DNA of 64,000 nucleotides from Macrolepiota albuminosa (Eukaryota; Basidiomycota; Agaricomycetes; Agaricales; Agaricaceae), in contig JAMWFC010000108.1 in the NCBI GenBank assembly GCA_027475525.1, positions 559,811 to 623,810 of the forward strand. The letters run 5' to 3'. Each line of letters begins with the position of its first letter. Position 1 is the stretch's first letter. Of this stretch, positions 1 through 11,464 are shown in pieces. Under the pieces are notes generated by a model that saw only the letters and a list, made by a program, of their open reading frames with translations, was not told where the DNA came from and did no database searches. Position numbers and translations under genes: made by a program.

Positions 1-2
1 CT

Positions 3-527
3 GCCGACATCATAGAAGCGACCTATCTCCAGCCAGCTCCCAACAGCATCTTAGCGACTACCGATCTTATCGCCAGACGAGCTATTGATCTCCAGCGAAG
101 GAAAGAAGATTTAGAGCGACTCCACGAGGCAGTCTTTAGCGCACGTCGCCAAGCAGCCCTACGATTCGAAACCGAGCATAGCGCCACTATCAAAGATTAC
201 AACTTCCCGAGGGGTGCGCTAGTACTTATGCGCAACTCCAAAATCGAAACCTCTTACAACAAGAAAATGCGCCCGCGCTATCTTGGACCTTTGGTAGTTA
301 TCTCCCGTAACCGTGGAGGCGCTTACGTGCTCTGTGAATTAGATGGTTCAGTACTGCATCGACCTGTTGCCGCCTTTCGCCTGTTGCCGTATCTCGCCAG
401 AGAACACATTGACTTGCCGCTTGAAGCGCTAGATATCGACACCGCCAAGTTGAGAGAACTTGAAGAAACAGACTTACTGGACGATGACGACTTACCGACT
501 CTAGTTGAAGAAGAAGAACCAGATTAG
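3..527 (+). CDS. pol: Ty3/gypsy pol polyprotein, integrase C-terminus (partial)
   Basis: Open from the window edge in one frame and ending with TAG at 525-527. The translated end of the integrase includes a coiled, charged stretch (about residues 25-60), then RPRYLGPLVVISRNRGG and YVLCELDGS. That is the GPY/F-type C-terminal module of Ty3/gypsy integrases, which binds DNA and helps integrase multimerise. A very acidic tail (DLLDDDDLPTLVEEEEPD) follows; I see no chromodomain. The start lies outside the window, so this is a fragment only by truncation. No frameshift or stop is seen here, which fits a young copy. Confidence 0.85.
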   Translation, partial: ADIIEATYLQPAPNSILATTDLIARRAIDLQRRKEDLERLHEAVFSARRQAALRFETEHSATIKDYNFPRGALVLMRNSKIETSYNKKMRPRYLGPLVVISRNRGGAYVLCELDGSVLHRPVAAFRLLPYLAREHIDLPLEALDIDTAKLRELEETDLLDDDDLPTLVEEEEPD

Positions 528-941
528 AAAAGACTATATATTGATAAGCTCTTTCTTTCTATTACTTACCTTACTTGTCTTTCTTGCCGATACTTACTGT
601 ACTATATTCCACAGACAATTCCTTACGTAGTCAAGTCGCAGCGCTAGCGTGTCGCCAACGCTTAGCGCATTGCGCAACTCTCGCCAAGGGTTTTTCGCTA
701 TGATGACTTACTGAGCGTTTCCCTTCTCTTCGAATTTTGTCTAAGTCCCACACCTACTCCTCCTTTTGCTAAAATCTACTTTAGAATACTTGCCGCCTGC
801 TTTCTTACTTTCTCTGCTCTAAGCTGGTGCGCTAACCCAGAATATAAGACTTATCATTCGGCAAGGAGGCGGCAAGAAAGTAATATTAGCGGTAACAAAA
901 TTAAGAAACTATACAAGACGGCCTATCTACCCTAAGGTCCG

Positions 942-3182
942 TCAGTCTTCATCCCCGGAAAGCGACATCGAGTCGTCGAGCGGCAAGAGGTCGCCAACTT
1001 GCACGTGGTTGAGGGCCTGCCACTCTAGCGCCTCGTTGCAGTCCGCCTGGTACTCTTGAAGGGCGTCCATGCTACGAGTCAAATTGGCGTACCGAAGGCG
1101 AGAGGCCATAATTTGCTCCCGCGCTCGCTCACGCTCGCGACCCAGTACCGCTCGCATGCTTGCCGCACGCGCCGCCATCCGCTCGATAACTTGAGGGGGG
1201 TACAGTGCCACCACTGGATAAACCAAGTCCTCCCCCAGCCACTCGTACGAGTCGCCAGTGACTCTTGGCTGAGGCTGGGGGGTCCACGACGAAGGCCCAC
1301 TCGCGCTCATCCAGAGCTGCGTCGCTACGTCGCCCTCGCTCATCCAGGGGGCGGCAGGCTCCACAATCGGCAACTCCTGGGACTCGCCAGGAGCGTCTCG
1401 CAAAGTCTCCTCCAACTCCCCCTCAGCATCCTCATTGCCGCCCTCTTCCTCCTCGCGGCTTGGCGACCCTTCCCTTTTCTCCTCCTCTCCGACTAACTCC
1501 TGTGCGCCAGCGGGCTCTCCCATTTCAACGTCACCTTCACCCCCTAGGGCGCCAGCAGCCGAAACCTCGGCAGGCGCGTTCTCAGGTAAGGCGAGAGGGG
1601 ACAATAGGCGACTGGGACCGGCCTCACCGCTAACGGGGGGAAGGCGGCTGGCGGCAAGGGCATCTTCCAAATCTTTCATCTCCCTGTCCTCAGCACTTGG
1701 AGAGGGGGAGGGCGACTCGATGCGGACGCGCTTGGCCTTACCTTTGCCCTTGCCTGGGGAGGGGGCCTTGCGTTTTTCTTGGCGCTCGCCGGCGCCACGG
1801 TTGCCGACTGTTTCGTTATCGTCCCCTTGGCGCGTCGGCAGCGCCAGGGAACTCTTGCTGATTGCTGCCGCGTCTCCAGCGGCCTTCTTCTTCTTCTCTC
1901 CCTCGACAAACTCTCGCGCTCTCTTGACCAGGACGGCACGCTTGAAGGTGCGCTCCACTACCGCGTCGGGAGCTCCCCCGCGCTCGCGACTCTTGGCGCC
2001 ATCCAGAGTACACGCGCGTTTAAGGGTCCCGCATCGATAGCAGGGCTGACCGCCAGTAGGGTACCAGCACCCCTCTGGATCGTTGTCAGCCCAGCATTTG
2101 TCGCACTAGTACCTAAGTCAGCAAACACGGTAACAGAAAAGGCGCTAAGCTTACCGCCCCCATGGAATCCTTAAACTCCTGCCTTGCCGCAAGGCCAACA
2201 GTCTTCTTATTCTTCATCTCGGGCAAGACCACACCCGCTTCCATCCCCTCGTCAAGAACGGCGTCTTCCCGGCGCGGCACCAGCAGACTCTTCAATTCAG
2301 AGTCGGTAAAGGTGGTCTGCGTTGGCGCCTGCAGACTTAGGTTAGTAGACATCGCCTAGGGCTGAAAGAACACTTACCGCGTATTTGGGGGCCTTTCCCT
2401 TACGAGACTTGGAAACAGTGGTTGGCGTGGCACGGCAGCGGCAAGAAAAGTTGAACACTCACTTTCTTTAAAGCCTTACCCGGCTTTACTGGGGAGCCCT
2501 TCCTGCTAGCCGGCAGTGTTGGGCTCTGTACACTGCCGGCGCGAGACCCCTTGCTGGAACCCTCGGCAACGGATTCCTTCTGCTGCTCCTTAGCGAGCTC
2601 GGCCCTCACTACCGCCAAGGTGTGCGCGGCAGCGGCAGCGGCAGCCTCCTCCTGCTCTTGCTCGATTTGCAATCGAGCAAGGGGCTCCAGTACCTCTTGC
2701 TTGCTACGGGGGGATAGTTCAGTCCATAGCTAGAGAAAGAAAGGTCAGGAGATACTCACTCGGTTGCCGACGCGCTTACGGTCATCGGCAACGCGCCAGA
2801 AAGAATGTCCTCCAGCTCATCTTCGATGGTGGGGACAGGGGGAGGCGCCTAGAGAGCAATCAGCTAAGCGACGCGCCAGGCGAAAACAACAACTTACGAA
2901 GCGGGAGAAGGGCGCTAACCACTCGGCGCCACGATTATCGACATATCGAGCACGACACCACTCCCGCACCTCGATCTCGCGGTCCCACCCAACGCCAAGG
3001 ACTCTCACCTCATACCACCTCTCCAGCAACTTCATCACGCCAACCACCAAGTTTTGAGACGCCTCGGCGCCAACGCCCTCGATATGGCGGATGAAGCGGT
3101 TGGCCTTAGCGATGTAAGCGTACGCGGCCTCTTGAGCAGCTTGAGAGGGAACGGGGGGCGGAGTTGGAATACGGAAGGACAT
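942..3182 (-). CDS. antisense intron-containing gene inside gypsy element, Cys-rich (Zn2Cys6-like) protein
   Basis: Spliced model: 3182-2898, 2848-2780, 2729-2463, 2407-2378, 2328-2155, 2105-942, giving 662 codons. All five introns are 49-55 nt and phase 0 with GT..AG ends; the one at 2329-2377 has a TACTAAC branch point. Residues 1-95 (MSFRIPTPPPVPSQ...) form an unknown N-domain. Residues 88-165 hold a helical Ala/Glu/Gln stretch. At about residue 276 is a C-X2-C-X8-C-X8-C-X2-C-X6-C cluster that resembles fungal zinc clusters but is wider than the classic Zn2Cys6 spacing. A Lys/Arg-rich nuclear-signal-like run and an acidic tail follow. An upstream in-frame ATG at 3239 is also possible. I infer a nuclear DNA- or RNA-binding protein. 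It lies wholly between pol and the 3' LTR, opposite to the element's transcript, and is intact. Confidence 0.7.
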
Positions 3183-3340
3183 ATTTTTATTTCTGAGCGC
3201 CAGGAAAAGATGGGGAGAGGAAACGAAGTCCAAACTCATGCGCCAGGACTATAAACCAAATCTCAAGAACGCACGGGCCACTTGTCACAAAAACGGTAAC
3301 GGTAGCCTTATTTGGTGACTGAGGACAGTCAATTTTTCAG

Positions 3341-3351
3341 TTGGGGGGAGA
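3341..3351 (+). other. polypurine tract of the gypsy element
   Basis: A purine-rich run (TTGGGGGGAGA) directly precedes the TG that starts the 3' LTR. By analogy with LTR retrotransposons it is the plus-strand primer of reverse transcription. The solo LTR at 10540 lacks this tract on its left, which confirms the LTR edge. Confidence 0.75.
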
Positions 3352-4304
3352 TGATAGGACCCTATACAGGTTAGGCGCATCAACGGCAGGCTCGGCACCG
3401 GCTCCGGAAACCTTGCCGCACTCGTTCCGAACTTAGCGCACGTGTTCTACCTATTTTAAGCCATTTCTGACGGCCGCGCACGGCAAGAAGCAGATCCAAT
3501 CAATGATAGCGCCGATCGGCAGACAAAATGACAACTGACAGATGGCATCAGTCACTGACGACAGCGCTTAGCGAGAAGCCTGATGATCTATCAAAAACTG
3601 ACGGACAGCTTGGCGTTTGACCTTGGCGTCTGACACCGCTTAGCGTCTCGATTTGGCGCCCGACATCGCTTAGGTGTTCTGACAGACAGAAGGGTGATGG
3701 AGTGATGGTTTAGCTTCGCGATCTGTCGCCTGGCGTCGCTAAGGCTCTTGAATGGGCGGTAGGGATCTGAAACCGTTGGAGCTACCCCTTTGAAATTTTC
3801 CAGTTTACCGCACTCTGGCGTCATTAGCCACTGGCGACGGTGAACTCCTTGTAGTATATATATTACTTACCGACTTGTACATACAGAACAGCAGACGAAT
3901 AGACCACAGTTTCCCCCACTTACTTCAGTCTCCTTTACGCTCAAGAGCTCATTTACGCTACGGTCGGCAACGTTGAACTCATCGGCAGTTACAGACGTTC
4001 GCCAACACTCGACATACTCGCGCCTTGCAACTACGGCAGGCATTATCGACGCTTAGAACTTCGCTAAGCTTATCGTGCTCTTGCCGCTTCCCGTTGCCGT
4101 GTTCACTTACCGCATTTTCTTAAGCGCTTTACCTTAGCGCTTGACACTTGCCGACTCCGTTACCGACTTTTACCCTTTTTCACAGACGCGTTCTCTGGGA
4201 CCTGCCCGGGACTCCTCAACACACTTATAGCGCGCCCAACGCACACTCTTGGTACGGTAACACAATACTTACATTTGTTACTGACCAAACTTTGGGCGTC
4301 ATCA
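3352..4304 (+). repeat. 3' LTR of the gypsy element (LTR A, 953 bp)
   Basis: Begins TGATAGGACC and ends GGGCGTCATCA. Both edges were set by comparison with the solo LTR at 10540-11464, which has a target-site duplication. A TATA-like run (TATATATA, 3855-3862) is a likely promoter core. The LTR is unusually rich in CTTAGCG/CGCTAAG and CTTGCCG words and keeps its CpGs, so it is young. It differs from the other two LTR copies at scattered positions. Confidence 0.85.
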
Positions 4305-5072
4305 GCGCTGACGGCAGACAGAATGACAACTGACAGATGGCATCAGTCACTGACGACAGCGCTTAGCGAGAAGCTTGATGATCTATCAAAAACTGATGGA
4401 CAGCTTGGCGTTTGACCTTGGCGTCTGACACCGCTTACCATCTCAATTTGGCGCCCAACGTCGCTTAGGTGTTCTGACAGGCAGAAGGGTGATGGATTGA
4501 TGGTTTAGCACCGCGATCTGCCACCTGGTGGCGCCAAGGGTCCTCAAAGGACGGTAGGGATCTGAAACCATTGGAGCTACCCCTATGAAATTTTCCAGTT
4601 TACCGCACTTTGGCGATGGTTGGTCACTGGCGACGGCGAACTCTTTGTAGTATAAAAGTACTTACCGACTTGTACAATCATCATCGAACAATAGACCAGA
4701 GTTCCCCCACTTACTTCAGTCTCCCTTACGCTCGGCAACGTCGAACTCGTCGGCAGTTGCAGACTCTCGCTAAACCTCGACTTATTCGCGCCTTGCAACT
4801 ACGGCAGGCATTATCGACGCTTAGACCTCGCTAAGCTTATTGTGCTCTTGCCAATTGACCTTGCCGTGTTCACTTACCACTCTTTTCTTAGGCGCTTTAC
4901 CTTAGCGCTTGACACTTGCCGACCCCGTTACCGACTTTCCTCATTTTCATAGGCGCGTTCTCTGGGACTTGCCCGGGACTCCTCATATTACTTTTAGCGC
5001 GCCCAACGCAAGCTTTTGGTACGGTAACACTTTAGTTACATTTGTTACTGACCAAAACTTTGGGCGTCATCA
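4305..5072 (+). repeat. 3' part of an older LTR (LTR B), interrupted by the gypsy element
   Basis: Starts abruptly inside the LTR at the point matching 10697 and runs to the LTR end (GCGTCATCA). It is followed by ACGT, half of the target-site duplication seen intact around LTR C. The constant offset to LTR C is 6392 bp, and I found no difference between them in the stretches compared. A TATAAAAG box lies at 4651-4658. The left part of LTR B must lie beyond the inserted gypsy element, outside the window. Confidence 0.85.
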
Positions 5073-5838
5073 ACGTGTTCTTTTAAAGCTCCCGGAACAA
5101 CTCAAAAGTTATTGGAAAAAATGGCAAGAGAATGTCAACGAGAAGAATTCAATCTCAATCAACGAAGTAGCATGAAACAACATCATCAAAACTTTATCTC
5201 AATCCTTGCACATCGTCCTGCATGTTACTACTTCTCAGCCACAACCTGTCCACCAGCAAATTGACCTTGGAAAGGAGGAACCAGCTACTTGTATCAAACC
5301 CTGGCAGATTTCAACTGCCCTTGGCCATCATTCTATCCAGCAGTCTGTTATCCAATATTATTATGGGGAACGTCCTCCTCCTCCAAGTCGCTTGGACAAG
5401 GGCAAGAAGCGTGCTGCTCCTGAAGGTGTCAATATAGATGACCATAATTCCATCGTCAAGATATCCAAACGAAAACCTCGATCATGTCCAAGGTGTCATC
5501 AAGTTGATTGTGATGGTGCTTTTCGAAGCCATCCATGCAACTGATTGAGCCTCTTGTATGCTTGTCTTGAGAGTTATATAGAACGTACGTGTATTATAGA
5601 AACAGTGCATGTAGTCGGCTAATCTAGTACCATACATCTTGTTACCATAAAACCTCAAATGTCACGGTTGACCCATACTCAGAAATGAAAGCTGTACATA
5701 AGGTGCAAAAGCTTTAAATGGGTGAGCTTGGAATGACTTTCCAGAGAGTCTCTTCTCCTCTCCCTCGATTTAATTTTATTTAATTTTGATTTAATTTCAC
5801 TTAATTCGGCGTCCATGTACAACTATAATTTGTGAGCC
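5073..5838 (+). pseudogene. copy 1 of the transposase/exonuclease element: 3' end only
   Basis: Contains the last exon (5089-5544) and 3' flank of the gene whose full second copy starts at 6065. It keeps the same internal TGA (5173-5175) and the same C-terminal zinc-knuckle-like CPRCHQVDC...HPC. It ends at GTGAGCC (5838), as copy 2 does at 12230, and is followed within 6 bp by the start of copy 2. The rest of copy 1 would lie left of the window, beyond the gypsy insertion. Confidence 0.75.
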
Positions 5839-5844
5839 CAATCC

Positions 5845-5868
5845 GGCAGTTAATCTATAGCTGGACAT
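5845..5868 (+). repeat. left terminal inverted repeat of the transposon
   Basis: 24 bp beginning GGCAGTTAATC. Its core (AATCTATAGCTGGACAT) pairs with the reverse complement of 12207-12230 with about three mismatches and one gap. Confidence 0.45.
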
Positions 5869-6320
5869 TCAGTACGATATAACTGAGTTTGAAAAATATA
5901 ACTATGAACAAACAAAAAGTAACTTGACCAAACAAGTCAAGATGGCGCGAACACGTCCTATCCGATGGCGTCGTGACTAAACACGTCCTCTCCCTGTATG
6001 CATCTTCTTGCTCTTTAAGACATATCCTTACTCTTTTCACGTACTTTACCAAACTCAGCACACAATGTCAACCGCTGCAAGCAATGGTGTAGAGTCTTCT
6101 CTGCCACCCAAAAGAGGAAGAGGTCGTCCTCGAGGATCAAAAAATCGTCCAAATGCAGGTCCCGTTGGTCGACCCAGAAAGGATGGACAGCTACCAGGGA
6201 CTGGCAAGTTACGCCCAAAAGCAACACAAGGTAAGGTGCAACTTATTATGACTTGCTGTCATCTGACTTCGATGATTTTTAGGGCTAATTACATCCACTT
6301 CAATTCTCAACACTGTGTCA

Positions 6321-6422
6321 AACACACCCGCTCCATCAAGCACACCCACTCCATCAAGCACACCCACTCCATCAAGCACACCCGCTCCATCAAGCACACC
6401 CGCTCCATCAAGCACACCTTCT
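6321..6422 (+). repeat. 18-bp minisatellite encoding TPAPSS/TPTPSS
   Basis: Five to six tandem copies of an 18-bp unit (ACACCCGCTCCATCAAGC and variants) in exon 2 of the transposase-like gene. The unit length keeps the frame and encodes a Pro/Ser/Thr linker between the AT hooks and the acidic region. Confidence 0.85.
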
Positions 6423-9400
6423 CTATCATATAAAGCAGTAAGAACTGTGTTTTATCTAAGGCACTCAATGAAAATTTATATCTCATCATCTTAGGCTGAA
6501 ATAATTGGAACTGAAAATAATATAGCATGTGAAAGCACTGCCGAAAAATTCTTGCAGAATGTTTGTATCAACTTGGACATTGGGATAGCCTCTCTTGATG
6601 CAACTGGACTGTTATCAACACTACCTGATGTCGATACTAGTCAAAATAGTAAGCCTGTGTTGCAATAGAATTTGAGTTCAGGACTTTAGGTTGATGTCTC
6701 AATAGATTCAGAACACAGTATAGAAAATGTGTCGCATACAGTTTGAAGCTTGAACTTCAATAGTGATTGGTCTCCACCGCATGGGTATGGACTTGGATTG
6801 AATCAGGGCATAGTATTATCATCGACTCAAACATCAGGTATATACTTTATGGCTTATTAAAATATTGTAAAATCTCATTGAAAAGTGCTAGAATTTGAAG
6901 AAGAAGAAGACAATGTGGATTATTTGTTGGATAATGAGAACGAAGAGGAGGAGAGTGGAGAATTTGAGCCGATTTTGGATGATGATGAACATGAGGATAA
7001 CAATATAGCTGAGTTAAAGAGTCCAAAGCAGAAAAGAACCTCTCTGCCTACATGGTTAAAGGAGCATTATGCTGATACATGAGAGCGACTCATATCTAAA
7101 ATAGCAAAAAACACTTTGCATCGGCCAACTTGCTATGATTGTGGCATATTTATTGACGGTCCACTGTCATCATGGTTCATTACTACGAACAAATTTCAAC
7201 CTTTGCCCAGGGACTATTTCTGTCCGAAATACTTTATTTGGCTACCTCATCTTCTATGCCAAGGATTGAGGATTCCATGCCCCGACTGTCTCACAGCTTC
7301 ACGCTGTACTGCAAAGAGAGGGACTCAATATCTCTGTGCAAAAAGATGGCCAAAAAGTCCACACCGCATAGTTGACTTTGAAGAATGCATTTATATTATT
7401 GGCTACCGCTATGTTTGCCTTCATGCAGAGTGTCAAAAGACATATCTGAGTTGGAGCCCCAAAGTTTTGTCAGCCCTACCACGATCGCTTTTTGTGCACT
7501 TCACACATCATCTTACCCATAGGAATGGTCTCACTGATCGTGTTGTTTCTCTCATGCGGTCATGTTTCCAGCATGGTATTGGACCAGGTCCTTTTGCTAA
7601 AATGATACGCACACAGCATGTTCGCTACCATGAGCAGCTTCACATTCAATATCTCGAAACAGTCTTCATTCTCTCACAATCTGCTGTCAGGCATTTTCTG
7701 ACAAAGTTTCTACCATTTGGTCTATTCGATGATATCAATGGTTATGGTGGTTTTGTACCCTCTCCAGGATATTTTCGTTTTTACATTCGTTTCATTGCTT
7801 CACATGCAGCTGAGATGGATCAACATATGGCAATGCATTCTGCTGAAATATTACAAATTGACCATAGTTTCAAGGTATTTGTTTTTAGTTATTTTTTTGT
7901 CTGCAAAAGTCTCACTATTATGTTGCTCTAGGTTATTTGGCACTTAGGAAAAGTATCAGGTGAAACTGTCTTTGCTAGTGGTCTCCATACTAGTATCAAT
8001 GAAATGAACGAGATTCGGAGTATGATTCTTACTCCGTCAAAAGCTCATGCACAATTCATGCCTGCACTTCAAGCTATTTCAAAATCTCTTAAAACATATG
8101 GACACAAGCCAATTGGTGCTATTATGACAGATATGCCACGGATCAACAAGCCCAAACTGGAAAAAACTTTACCATCACTTCTCACAAATGTGGTTCCTGT
8201 CTCAGACATTGCAACATTACCAAAAATCTCTATACCAATCAAGTGGAATATAACATAGCTCAGCTTTCATTTTCAAGTCAACATCCGTCTTGATACCATT
8301 ATGGACAGCCTAGCTCAAGATGAGCATTTCTTTGCTGCTATTGATATGGAATGGTCTGTCGACATTGAAAATGGAATTCAAGGCTCTGTCTCTCTAATAT
8401 CAGTGGCATTTGAACATGAGATATTTCTTATTCTGGTGTGTATTTATTGTGATCATAACTTAAGTAAGATTATTGAAACAAGTATTAGCTCACCCAGTAC
8501 TGGCACAATGGAGGACTTCCAAATTCATTGTTAACATTTCTTTGTTCATCAAAAATACACAAAGTGGGCATAAGGATTAATGCTGATTTGAAGCGGCTTT
8601 TTAAGGACTGTGGATTCACTGAAAAGGATCAGCCATTCGTTGGTGCTATTGAACTTGGATGTTTATCCAAGGAGAAGAATATTACGGCTAATGCTGGAAT
8701 TGGACTTGCAGATCTTACATCACAAATTCTTCAACAATTTTTGCCTAAAGATCCCTCTATCCACATTAGTACTGCATGGGACAACTACGAATTGACAGAC
8801 TCTCAAAAAAATTATGCTGCACTCGATGTTTATGCCACATGGCAAATCTTTCAAGCATTGAACTCGGTAACAACTGGAAATATAGTTTCACGAGCCATAC
8901 CTCCAGGAACTCTTGTATCTCTTTTATCTGCAGATCGCTCTACAACAGTTGCTCATGGGTTTGTGTCATCTGATCAGCCCAATAAACTCCACAATGTAAA
9001 TGTTACAAAAACACGCATTGTTATAACTATTACTTCAGTTCTGGTTCCTAGTCATATTGTTTCTGGCGATCTCATATCTTCAAAACAGAACACTCCATTT
9101 GCTTCTTTTCCTGAACCCCCATTTCATCTTGTTTGTAAACTAAAGCACCTCATGACATTTCAATCATCTCATACTGATAATTCTTCAAAAACATCGACCA
9201 GCATTAAATCATTGCATTTCCAACCCAACACAATCATTTATTCTTCCGAGTCTGGAAGTCTTACTGCTGAAGAAGATACAATCAGTTCCCTTGACTCCGA
9301 TTGCATAATACGATGGTATAGTGAAACCGATGTTGTTTTTGATAATGATCAGGACCCTACTCAGTCTTCAATCGATGAAGCCAGTACATCCTATGCCATT

Positions 9401-10539
9401 TTACTTGGTGCAATTGCAGAGTCACTCAAAACACGATCATCAAACTCTGGACTTAAACAATCAGGCATCTTTGGAGACATATGGCACCTTATGAATCAAT
9501 TTGCAATATCAATGCACCATGGTCTTCGTCGGCCTTTTGCACAAGCTCTATGTGATGCTTTCTTTCTTTTTGACCAGGAAGACAAGGCTACGATTGAGGC
9601 ATTTTTAGCGACAAAAGGGGTTACATGGGAAACAATGCTTTGGTATCATTCTAGATGGTTATTCCAACATGTTATGCCAGGTTTTTCAAACATTTGGTCC
9701 TTTGAAGGATGCAAAAACTGGTATACCTCTTTTTAATCAAAAATGTTGGGACATAGCCAAAAATGCTCTTGAAAATATTTGGCGTGGAGATTATTCTGAC
9801 CCTCCTGATGTTACTCTTTACTATCCTCATAAACGGGACAACTTTGGACTGCTTCGCTTCCGTTGCTGCCATGGAACAAATGGTATTGAAGGTGGAATAC
9901 ATCAAAACATTATTCGATGGTTTGGGTCATTTAATGCTGTGCCAGACTTCACACTTGAATTGCTTCATGATTATTGTTTGTATCATAATTTAAAAGTAGG
10001 CTTTCAACAATCATTCTATTGATTATCTCTAACATAAAGTAGGTTGGAACATTCAACCAGACAGGAATGACATACAAGGGTTCTTATGACATCTGGACCC
10101 AAAATCGAATCTCTCAACTCCTCGATTTAACCTCAACGTGCTTTACCTATAATCCACCTAATTTTGGACCTGGGGGATGGGTTAATGGGAATAACTTTGT
10201 TTGATCTACAGAAGTATTCGGAATACTTCCGCTTCCTCTTGATTTTTGCATCAAATTAGGAATGCTTGTCTATCATCCAGAATTTGCAAGGGATGCAAAA
10301 ATCCACCATAACTACCTTGCACAGCGCCAAGACACTCGGATGGCTATTCTTCCAATTCATACTCAAGATGAGCGTGGACTATTCAGGCTACTCATGGCTC
10401 AATCAAACGGGCCCTTCTTAGGTTGTAGCGAGCCCAACTGGGTCCATGCTGCTGTGGAGTGGAATGGTCACGCCAATGAAATGACTATTTTTTACAAGGT
10501 CTGTCATGCTGAATACTGCAAGTTAGACATATCTGACGT

Positions 10540-11464
10540 TGATAGGACCCCATACAGGTTAGGCGCATCAACGGCAGGCTCGGCACCAGCTCCGGAAATC
10601 TTGCCGCACTCGTTCTGAACTTAGCGCACGCGTTCTACCTATTTTAAGCCATTCCCAACGGCCAGACACGGCAAGAAGCAGATCCGATCAATGATAGCGC
10701 TGACGGCAGACAGAATGACAACTGACAGATGGCATCAGTCACTGACGACAGCGCTTAGCGAGAAGCTTGATGATCTATCAAAAACTGATGGACAGCTTGG
10801 CGTTTGACCTTGGCGTCTGACACCGCTTACCATCTCAATTTGGCGCCCAACGTCGCTTAGGTGTTCTGACAGGCAGAAGGGTGATGGATTGATGGTTTAG
10901 CACCGCGATCTGCCACCTGGTGGCGCCAAGGGTCCTCAAAGGACGGTAGGGATCTGAAACCATTGGAGCTACCCCTATGAAATTTTCCAGTTTACCGCAC
11001 TTTGGCGATGGTTGGTCACTGGCGACGGCGAACTCTTTGTAGTATAAAAGTACTTACCGACTTGTACAATCATCATCGAACAATAGACCAGAGTTCCCCC
11101 ACTTACTTCAGTCTCCCTTACGCTCGGCAACGTCGAACTCGTCGGCAGTTGCAGACTCTCGCTAAACCTCGACTTATTCGCGCCTTGCAACTACGGCAGG
11201 CATTATCGACGCTTAGACCTCGCTAAGCTTATTGTGCTCTTGCCAATTGACCTTGCCGTGTTCACTTACCACTCTTTTCTTAGGCGCTTTACCTTAGCGC
11301 TTGACACTTGCCGACCCCGTTACCGACTTTCCTCATTTTCATAGGCGCGTTCTCTGGGACTTGCCCGGGACTCCTCATATTACTTTTAGCGCGCCCAACG
11401 CAAGCTTTTGGTACGGTAACACTTTAGTTACATTTGTTACTGACCAAAACTTTGGGCGTCATCA
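10540..11464 (+). repeat. solo LTR of the gypsy family (LTR C) with target-site duplication
   Basis: 925 bp from TGATAGGACC to GGGCGTCATCA, flanked by ACGT on both sides (10536-10539 and 11465-11468). It lies in the last intron of the transposase-like gene. Removing it with one ACGT restores a 53-nt GT..AG intron between TIFYK and LPEQLK. A TATAAAAG box lies at 11043-11050. Confidence 0.9.

Larger units (their letters stand above)
1..4304 (+). mobile_element. Ty3/gypsy LTR retrotransposon, 3' part
   Basis: The 3' portion of a Ty3/gypsy-type element; its 5' LTR, gag and most of pol lie left of the window. In order it shows the integrase end (3-527), an antisense multi-exon gene (942-3182), a purine tract TTGGGGGGAGA (3341-3351) and a 3' LTR (3352-4304) that starts TG and ends CA. 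It interrupts another LTR of the same family: bases from 4305 match the interior of the copy at 10540-11464, so this is a nested insertion. No env-like gene is seen on the + strand between pol and the LTR. Confidence 0.85.

Noticed and set aside
1056..2359. Several + strand frames over the gypsy spacer
   Set aside because: They are shadows of the minus-strand spliced gene; the minus frame has a consistent six-exon phase and a Cys motif, the + frames do not.
5839..5844. CAATCC as a firm target-site duplication
   Set aside because: The right-hand copy is shifted by GA from the element end, so the duplication is not exact.
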